Part shown: positions 19,412-26,202 of the stretch, in pieces
How positions within the stretch are numbered: the stretch's first letter is position 1
How the letters are laid out: the number at the start of each line of letters is the position of its first letter
NCBI GenBank assembly: GCA_900175165.2
Contig: FWWN02000534.1
Span: 1-26,202, forward strand
Origin: Rhizomucor pusillus
Lineage: Eukaryota; Mucoromycota; Mucoromycetes; Mucorales; Lichtheimiaceae
Direction of reading: 5' to 3'
Length of the DNA: 26,202 bases
Translations under genes and position numbers: made by a program
The notes under the pieces: generated by a model
Databases searched by the model: none
Seen by the model: only the letters and a program-made list of their open reading frames with translations
Told to the model about the DNA's origin: nothing

Positions 19412-20062
19412 AACTGGAGCCTTGTCTATACAACAGACGTGTGGTAGCAGGAGTTGATTAATTCACAGAGGAAAGAAAGAACAAAAAAAGCAGACGCAAA
19501 GAAAAGCAGAAGGAAGGGGAAAAGGATCTTTCACATTTCAAAGCATTCAATAGGTTTATATCTGAAAGACGGCCGCGTCGAGACTCTTCTCCTATCAGTC
19601 CCTTTTGGAAACCTATCAAAAACGTAACCTTAACATATTCTGTGGACTGGGTTTGTAAGCAAATGCATGAGTTCATTGTTCGATGGTGTATTGATGCCAT
19701 AGCCGTTGCATGCTGATGACTAAATGCTGTCTTGAGAAAAACAAATTGTGTAGCAAGCTCTGGTCTTTAATGTATGGAATCCATTCGAGACCGTTTCAAC
19801 AGCGAATCATGCTTTGGAAAAGTTTCAAAGTTATCCAGCGACCTCTGATTCCTGCCGAGAGCCGAGGTCGCATACAAAGTTCAGTTTACCCCTGAAGATG
19901 TGAACAAAAACTGCATAGCTGGATCTCAATTTTTTGTTGACATCCCATTACTACTGCCATTTCTCTCGACTATGTATATGTACAATCGATATATATATAT
20001 ACATATAGGATAAGCAATTCGTGTGGTCCACAGTGTAATGTAAATCGGGTGGATTGTGTAAA
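19412..20062. other. Promoter interval of the transporter gene
   Basis: About 650 bp between two genes of the same direction. It holds a purine-rich (A/G on plus) stretch at about 19466-19525 close to the transporter start, and a short TA-rich run at about 19988-20007. No coding frame or RNA gene could be supported. Confidence 0.45.
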
Positions 20063-21590
20063 CTAATCGTCTGGTGAATGCTCTCCATCGCCGTCAGAAT
20101 CTTCCTGAGCTTCCAATGCACTCGTCATAGCTGAAGTGTCGATCGTTGCCGGCGACCCAGATGGCTGAATTAAGCTCATTATTGCCTGATACGCCAAGCG
20201 TAACTTGGCCGTTGAAGGTATACGGCCAGAATATCCGTCAGGATCGCTGAATTCTGAGAATGCAGGTGCAGGCCCGGCTGAAGCGTCGATAGGCTGGGAT
20301 CTGTAGAGCACAGCATTCAAATATTGGAGTTGCAGTTTACCGTGCCGCAAAGTATGTAATTCATGGAGCAACTGCCGAAATTTGTCGAATGTCATGTTGT
20401 TTCGTATACACGGTTGCAACAAGTTCGCCAGATCTTTTGATATGGCGCATCTGTGAGCTAGGTATGCAGGAAACTCGGCCGCTAGGTAGTGTGGCAATTG
20501 GTTCATCACGCGCTGATCGTGTGCATTCAGGGATATGCCGCATTCCGAATTACTGCATCGATAACGCATGGACATAATGTAATAGCAGCTAAGTGGAATG
20601 CATGGTGAGACTTCACATCACATTCCTCCATACGCATCAAAAAAATTACTTGTCAATGTCGAAAACTCTTCTCGCCGGTGGGCACTTGTTGAATCCTTTG
20701 TTCTCCAAATTGGCATTGCACTGTGGACAACGCAGTCTGTTTTCCACCAGCAGATGAGGCATCCAAAGGAATACACGCGGGCGATACAGCATCGTAGGGT
20801 CCAGAGGGTTTTGACGCAATGCAAAGTACGGTGAAGGAGGCTCGACCCAGAATGTGCCTTTTGCATATTCTTCTGGAAGATCCTGTTCTACAAGCCGCTT
20901 TTGAATGCTTCGAAAGTATCGCTCCATATCGGTTAACTGCGCATCCTCTTTGGCCTTTGTTTCCTGCTGCTGCTGCTGCAGTTCTTGTTGTAGCTGTTGC
21001 TGTTGTTGCTGTGATTCGGGATAGTTGGCGCTGTTGCTTTCTACTTGTCGCGTAGCTGCTTCTGACTGTTCTGGATTTTCCTTCGATGTCTGGTCCGTAT
21101 CTTTCCTTTGGACGTTGCTGTTCTGTTTCCTAACGCTATTGTGGTTGGGATCATTCATTTTTTGCTCGTTTGAGCCATAGTTCCGTTCCAGTTCTTGCAT
21201 AAGCTGTCCAAGTTGTGCGCCTTCGTCGCCTTCATCCGTGATCCGCCCCACCATCTCACGCAGGAAGCTACGTATCCGGTTTCGATCATCTTCTTGAGCA
21301 CTGTCATTGCTTTGTCAATCAACAACTTCTCAAATCGACGAAAGAAAAATAAAAGCATACTTTGCTGCTGTTGGCTCTTGTACTTGTACCTTTTCTCCAG
21401 CTTGGTTGGAGGAGGAGGAGGAGTCAACTGCGCCGAGTGCGGCACCACCCGTAGCTGTCTCAATGATCGTGTCTGGGGATGACTTCATCTCGCTCGCTTC
21501 CGCGGCCCTTTTCTTTGCTGGCCGTCCGGCGTGATGTCCTGGTTTGTTCTTTCCACCTGGTGGTCTTCCTCGTTTCTTTTCACGGGCCAT
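20063..21590 (-). CDS. AT-hook, polyglutamine and DUF6729-like domain protein
   Basis: Exons 21590-21361, 21300-20650 and 20588-20063 join to 468 residues, each junction keeping frame. The N-terminus is basic with AT-hook-like cores (KKRGRPPGG, HAGRPAKKR), then polyserine, then a Q-rich segment (about 170-192). From about residue 200 the sequence MERYFRSIQKRL, then YRPRVFLWMPHLL, the pair CPQC, then NCYYIMSMRYRCSNSEC resembles the uncharacterised DUF6729 family. The paired cysteines suggest a zinc-ribbon. The C-terminus is acidic. DNA binding in the nucleus is inferred from the AT-hooks. It stands head to head with the transposase relic starting near 21774, so an origin as a transposon accessory gene is possible; unlike the relic it is intact. 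Confidence 0.78.
20963..21012 (-). repeat. CAG/CAA repeat (polyglutamine tract)
   Basis: On the minus strand, runs of CAA and CAG encode two Q5-Q7 blocks separated by LQQEL in the DUF6729-like protein. The mixed codons suggest a moderately stable tract. Confidence 0.8.
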
Positions 21591-21773
21591 TGCAAAAGGG
21601 TCAATGTCTTATGGTTTCGATCTTTCTTCTCGCGCTGAAAAGAGCCTGGAAAATATTGGACGCTGGCCAAGAAAAATTGATATGCGCACACCTTCCTATA
21701 TTCTTCTTGACACGTTCGTTCAAAAAGCTGATGGAAATCATACTGAGAGGAATGAAAGCGAAGAACAACCTTT

Positions 21774-23350
21774 AGGTGTCACTCCTGAGGTCTTCATGTC
21801 AGATCACTGCCTTGCACTAATGAAAGCTGCCGACGATATTTTCCCACTTGCCGACAAAAGGCTTTGTACCTGGCATAATAGAGCAAACTCAAAACAAACT
21901 GCCAAAAGATGTTCACGAAGGTCAATGACTACGAAGCATTCAAGAAAGCCGTAATCAAGCTCAAAGATGCAAACAAAATCGACGATAGCCCAAAAGAACT
22001 TGAAAATGTCCACGAAGCAGCAAATGCAGCCTATGTGCCAAATATGGCAAAAAACTATGTAGATGGTCTAATGAAGTTCTCCGAGCAATGGATCGCAGCA
22101 TATACTGAAAAGTACTGCTATATGGGCATCTCGTTGATTGGACGTGTTGAAGCATCGCACAGCTCCTTCAAGCGAGTAATCGAAACCGCCAGTGACTCCC
22201 GTGACTTGCAGACCGTATTCAACCAAATCGATTGCCACATGAAACAACAGCATCTCAAAACTCGGCGCGCGCAGCAAAAGAACAGAATAGCTGCAGATCC
22301 TTTCACAGCTAGAAATCCTCGACATGCTGAACTTGTCGGACCTGTGTCAAAATGAGCAACTGATCAGATCAAAAACTACGAAACTGATGCAAGAAACAAG
22401 CGTAATTTGGACGAATGTCCAGCAATGGACTGCAATTGCACCATCAAAATTATCTATAAGCTCCCATGCCATCATTTGTTTCCGACTGAAGGAGCCATAC
22501 CTGTTGAACTTATAGACAAACGATGACTGATCGACCGAGGTAAGCATCGGATGCAGAAAGTTTTCCAGGTGCAGATAATGAAGATATGTTATGCAACTGT
22601 AGAGGGTATAACAAATACATCGAAACCATCGGAGACCGGCAGCTTCGAGTCAGACTTATTATTAATTATTTTATTCAGCAGGGAAGAGTTTCCTTATCCT
22701 GAATTCGCATAACGAACGTTTGCAGTTTCTCGATAACTTAGGGAAGACATGTGAAACGCGGGTGCAGCACAGTGATATCAAAACGGTCTCTGCAACCCAC
22801 AACAGTAGGGCATCCATCGACCAAACGTCAGCCACTATTAAGCGAACGTCAGGAGAAAGGAGCCAAGAAGAAAAGAAGAATCCTGTCTGCCAGTCAATTC
22901 ATTCTGTCCAGCCAAGAAAGTCCACCATGGCAGCCTCAAGACGACCCGATTCGTACAAAAAACGTACCATCTCCAATACTTCCATATATCAAGAGCTTCG
23001 GGGATGTTGTCGGTGACGGCAATTGCGGCTTTAGGTGCATTGCTTTGCAGACAAGCGGGCTAGAGACCGGATGGCACGCAATTCTATGTTAAAGCGTCTA
23101 TAGACGCTGAATACGTAGAGAAAGAAGTTGAGCGATTAGGAGGTTTGGTGCAAAAAGCGACGACCGGTTTCGTTGGAAGAGCAATCTGACTTCTGTCGCT
23201 TACACAAACTTTTTCCCTACTGGATGCCTCTCAGTCAGCGCAAAGACTATCCACAATCAATCTATCTCGACAGACTTCCTGAACGCTTGCAAAGATTTCG
23301 CAATGCCTTAGAGCAAATAATACGCAAGGGACGACAGAGCAACTTCAGGC
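21774..23350 (+). pseudogene. Decayed Mutator-like (MULE) transposase with SWIM zinc finger and OTU domain
   Basis: The pieces appear in family order. MULE catalytic-domain sequence VTPEVFMSDHCLALM and RLCTWHN (21777-21890) is followed by a frameshift near 21890, then the rest of the core in another frame (EASHSSFKRVIETASDSRD). The frame is interrupted by TGA at 22353, where Trp would be expected, then resumes to a SWIM finger (CNC...LPCHH, about 22432-22478) and a second TGA at 22524. After more frame changes an OTU cysteine-protease start is visible: GDGNCGFRCIA at about 23012-23044 with the D and C of the catalytic site. A frameshift near 23090 follows, then OTU C-terminal debris (about 23200-23350). 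At least three frameshifts and two stops mean it is inactive. The 5' end is missing, and no terminal repeats were found. Confidence 0.8.
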
Positions 23351-24295
23351 TTGAGGCTTTGAGAGCACACTGTATCTATGGCCGAAATGCATCTCATGCC
23401 ATGATCCTAGTATACGGTTTCCATTGCGTAGCAATATGCTAAATAGCATCTATATCAGACTGACCAACGTTGGCTGCTACGGTGGTAGGATCAACCCGAT
23501 GGTTTCGAGACACAAAACTGATAAAGAAAATTATTAGTTTGAACAGGTCTGGCAAGGAGTTCGCTGAAGCACCAACAAGGCAGAGACCAGATGGAGGTAT
23601 ATCGTTGACCGAGCAGATGCACAATATCTTTGCCATGGGAATCTGTGTAGTCAAGTCATTAGACATGGCCAATAATCATGTGCTTACCCACACCGACGCA
23701 CTCAGTTTGGCAATATTCTTAAAGATGCGAGCGATTGAGAGGAGTTGAAGGGCATGCTGAGGACCCAGTCTGTCGGCAAGTTGATTTAAGCAACGAGAAT
23801 ACGGCAAAGCTCATTTATAATACATAGGCCTGTGTACATTTCCACTTGTGAGCCTTACACTCGGAAGCTGTGTATTCCTTTATCCAGGTTGGTCGAATTG
23901 AAGCGCCAAGCTCTCTTGAAACGCTGCCTACATTTCTTTCCCACATGGATACACGCAAACAACTGGTATCCACTTACAACCAGTTTTGCATTTGAAGTCC
24001 TCCATCCGATGAGATATTGAACAAATTAAAGCTACAGAGCTTGACGTCTGATAAACTCGTCGATATTATCCATGATACGCCACAAGCTATAATACAAGTT
24101 GTGATATTAGAGGATTGACAGATACAGACTTATCAGGACCTGAATATTTTACTGGATTCGCGTTACAGAAAGTGGGCAATAAATGTTTTACTATCCGCTT
24201 TGTATAGATGTAAAGGGACTTTGAGATTAGAGGAGATGCATAGATGATACGGCAGCGTAACAGGTACAATAGCTTGAACGCCAATGGATAAACAT
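23351..24295. other. Transposon-rich debris, unassigned
   Basis: Short plus-strand frames at 23470-23748 (contains KKIISLNRSGKEFAEAP) and 23832-24020 (contains RLVELKRQALLKRC) look like decayed coding sequence but match no family I recognise. They may belong to the MULE element's tail or to a second relic. No terminal inverted repeat was found. Confidence 0.35.
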
Positions 24296-24836
24296 TCACA
24301 CGCTCCACGCCGTTGAGGGAGCCTTGCCAACGTGGACAAATTCTCGAAAAGCTACAGCAATATGAGAATTGGTACAAGTGTTGTTATGAGCTGCCTCTTT
24401 TTCACTTGTACACTGGCTCTTGGCAAATTCCATGATGATAGTAGCCAGTTTCCCTTGCGCCATAGCGCTGAATATAACACCATCAAATTTATGTCGCTTG
24501 GTTGCAGCTGTCTCGATTTCGAGCCATTTGACTTCGATTAAGTCCCGATGCATCAGAAATAGGGCGCTAATGATCAATATTTCATCTACACAGCTGCTGT
24601 CCTCTCATAAACTTCGTTGATGATGGATAAGCCTGGTATGTAGCAGGTTTAGGCTATGCATTTTACAAAACATCAGATTAGCGATGAGGAGTTTCATGAA
24701 GGATTACCTATTTGTAAAGATTGCTTCAATTGTCAGTAGGATTGCATGCGCTTCGGCATCAAAGTCTTCTGGTTCAATTAATGATTTACGGACAGTAGAG
24801 CGTAAAAAGCGAAGACTGGGTGGATTTTGCTGGATG
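24296..24836 (-). pseudogene. Remnant of an unrecognised gene family (FDGV...MEFAK motif)
   Basis: Minus-strand pieces 24836-24708 and 24593-24296 join in frame across a 114-nt intron with a GTAATC donor. The first reads LRFLRSTVRKSLIEPEDF and ends in a helical AHAILLTIEAIFTN. The second contains WLEIETAATKRHKFDGVIF and then LATIIMEFAKS. No start codon is visible, and after about 24320 the frame breaks up. The KxDGV ... MEF order is faintly like the core of PD-(D/E)XK-type nucleases, but that is a guess. I think it belongs to a repeated family of such ORFs in Mucoromycota, without being able to name it. Confidence 0.4.
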
Positions 24837-25578
24837 CTTTTTAAAGGACTTGTATTAACTTGTCACTTGTTCAGGGGATGATCTCTGTCTTGTCGTTATA
24901 TACCGTTGTAGCCTTAACAGTAAACGATGCCGACTAGAGATCAGACTTGATCCTTTGGCGACAACGCCTTGCCAAAGACGTCATCTGTCACCAGCCTCGT
25001 AACATGTGTGTTTTCGTGTATGATTCCACTCAAGCAACTTATTTAGAGTCATGCGCTTCATCACGGCTGGTTCTTTGTCGGTTACGAGGTATACACCTTT
25101 TCGCGACATAAATGCCTGTTCATGAAAAGTTACTGTATATACTTTAAAGGTGTTAATATCCTTATAAAACGATGATCAAGCAACATATTATGTGGTTTCT
25201 ACCAATTGATATGTTTCCAATGTGTCCATCCTAATAGTAGTCACCGTCGAACAGACTAATCGCTTTGCTAATTAAGAAGTCTATATCGATCCATACGCAT
25301 GAACAGATAAGACGAAGAAAAAAGAAAGAAAACGTGGAAATGTATGACGGAGAGGATTTCATCATTCAAAGTGCTTACAAACGGTAGTAAATACAGGGTC
25401 TTTCGAATTTATTATAGGCACTTGAACAAACAAAGGGTGGGATATAAAGAATCTGTCTTGCTTTCATTGTTGTCACATAGCATGAATGGACCACTTACTA
25501 GCATTTTCGACTTGAAAAATATGCATTTGGGCTGTAAACCTTCTATATCAGTAGCGTAGTAAGTTATTGCCTGCCCGA
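24837..25578. other. Intergenic region, nothing specific seen
   Basis: AT-rich DNA between the gene remnant and the right EXO1 arm. A 71-codon plus-strand frame (25344-25559) has no recognisable content. No RNA gene or repeat was found. Confidence 0.4.
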
Positions 25579-26202
25579 ACTGAATCCCTCAGACAATGGA
25601 ATACATCTTGATTCCAAAAAGATGACAAGCATATTCACAGACTGCCAAAGATATCATGAGCTTGCCGGGTGTTATCAACTATTTCGCGATGCACATCTTC
25701 AAGGTTTCAATATAACTGATCAAAGACTTATTGAAAGTTTTACAATCATACTTTATTTACAATTTTCGTTGCCGAAAGCTCGGCGTTTTCGAGGCGATGC
25801 CTCTTGTACTGCAGGTGACTTGCGCTTTTTGTTGCTTGAATTGAAGCGCAGAAACAATTCATTAGAGCTTGTTATTGCACGGGCTGTGCGGGTATCCCTG
25901 TTTGCTCTTGGCTTGGAAGTTTCTTTGATGTACTTGATTCCCCAGCCGGGCGGGAGATTTTCCTTATTTGCTTCAAGCCAGCTGACGGTATCGACAAATT
26001 CCTTTCGTGGCATATCTTCTTTGGTATCGGATACGGAATCATCATCCTTGTCTTTGCTGTTGGTTATTCGAGTGGAAGACTTCCTAGCTTGGATGATATC
26101 TCGGGTATGTTTGGGGATATTCGCTTTGATGCTGTCAAGGCATTCAATGATATTTGGGGGAACGTTCAGAGGAACAACCACGTTTCGGTCAGGATCGTAT
26201 AC
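25579..26202 (-). repeat. Right arm of inverted segmental duplication
   Basis: Inverted copy of 1936-2480 including the EXO1 3' coding region, the stop with overlapping AATAAA and about 170 bp of 3' flank. It continues beyond the window. Confidence 0.88.
25753..26202 (-). CDS. EXO1: Exonuclease 1 copy 2, C-terminal 149 residues (5' part outside the window)
   Basis: The frame is open to the window edge, which falls on a codon boundary (VYDPDRN...). It aligns with copy 1 from its residue 282 onward, so the visible part starts after the nuclease core. It keeps a segment that copy 1 lacks (KDDDSVSDTKED) and a basic tail (NKKRKSP, SPRKRRAF) that would serve as a nuclear localisation signal. Copy 1 has lost that tail by frame change and a palindrome. 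Copy 2 therefore looks like the less altered version. If its 5' part resembles copy 1, the full protein would be about 430 residues, also short for EXO1. Whether the catalytic part is intact cannot be judged here. Confidence 0.88.
   Translation of the reverse strand, partial: VYDPDRNVVVPLNVPPNIIECLDSIKANIPKHTRDIIQARKSSTRITNSKDKDDDSVSDTKEDMPRKEFVDTVSWLEANKENLPPGWGIKYIKETSKPRANRDTRTARAITSSNELFLRFNSSNKKRKSPAVQEASPRKRRAFGNENCK

Noticed and set aside
19988..20007. TA-rich run as a functional element
   Set aside because: A short simple-sequence run of a kind frequent in AT-rich intergenic DNA; nothing links it to a gene.
21603..21770. Possible N-terminal part of the transposase in the open frame upstream of 21774
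   Set aside because: The frame is open but none of it resembles the MULE core; it overlaps the promoter region of the DUF6729-like gene, so it was left out of the pseudogene.
21774..23350. RIP-type mutation as the cause of transposase decay
   Set aside because: The two in-frame stops would be TGG to TGA changes; on the other strand this is C to T in a CpC, not CpA, context, and frameshifts are at least as frequent as stops.
1..26202. CRISPR arrays, bacterial operons, phage or virus genes
   Set aside because: No regularly spaced repeats, no ribosome-binding-site-led gene strings and no viral hallmark proteins were seen; introns and a U2 gene show a eukaryotic nuclear source.

Overview
The window reads as nuclear DNA of a filamentous fungus, most likely an early-diverging (Mucoromycota-type) one; that placement is inference. 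Genes are compact, with many GT-AG introns of about 50-115 nt. Recognisable are a Zn2Cys6 regulator, a Dal5-type MFS carrier, an AGTRAP-family membrane protein, a U2 snRNA gene and a decayed Mutator-like transposase carrying an OTU domain. All spliced models were built by hand from reading frame, splice sites and family resemblance.

Layout. 1-960: flank with weak coding-like stretches on both strands, then the EXO1 promoter. 964-2301 (+): a short exonuclease 1 with a complete set of catalytic acidic residues. 2544-3070 (+): a tentative small spliced gene. About 3190-3382 (-): U2 snRNA with a TATA box about 30 bp upstream. 3783-6041 (-): Zn2Cys6 transcription factor. 6042-7152: no assignable gene. 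7153-7587 (-): small PP1-docking-type protein. 8113-8310 (+): doubtful small ORF. 8417-9199 (-): six-exon AGTRAP-like membrane protein. 9573-11068 (-): acidic, mostly disordered protein of unknown function. 11466-11568: 99-bp TA-flanked MITE-like element. 12115-16751 (+): 1483-residue PH/LRR/proline-rich scaffold protein. 17296-19411 (-): ten-exon Dal5-type transporter. 20063-21590 (-): AT-hook/polyQ/DUF6729-like protein. 21774-23350 (+): MULE-SWIM-OTU transposase pseudogene. 24296-24836 (-): remnant of an unknown family. 25753-26202 (-): C-terminal part of a second EXO1 copy, running off the window.

The central large-scale observation is that the two ends of the window are inverted copies of the same EXO1 locus. 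They are about 95% identical by hand count over 153 nt of coding sequence, and the similarity continues about 170 bp beyond the stop codon. They enclose about 23 kb of single-copy genes and transposon debris. The left copy also carries a near-perfect 39-nt palindrome in its last codons that the right copy lacks, and this rewrites its C-terminus.

The genes do not form one pathway. The window joins housekeeping-type loci (U2, EXO1, PH-LRR scaffold, AGTRAP) to an accessory, transposon-rich right third. No self-evidently new multi-gene system is visible. The best candidates for new biology are the inverted EXO1 pair with its hairpin-derived tail, the head-to-head DUF6729/MULE-OTU arrangement, the TA-flanked MITE, and a strong-context upstream ORF overlapping the start of the PH-LRR gene.
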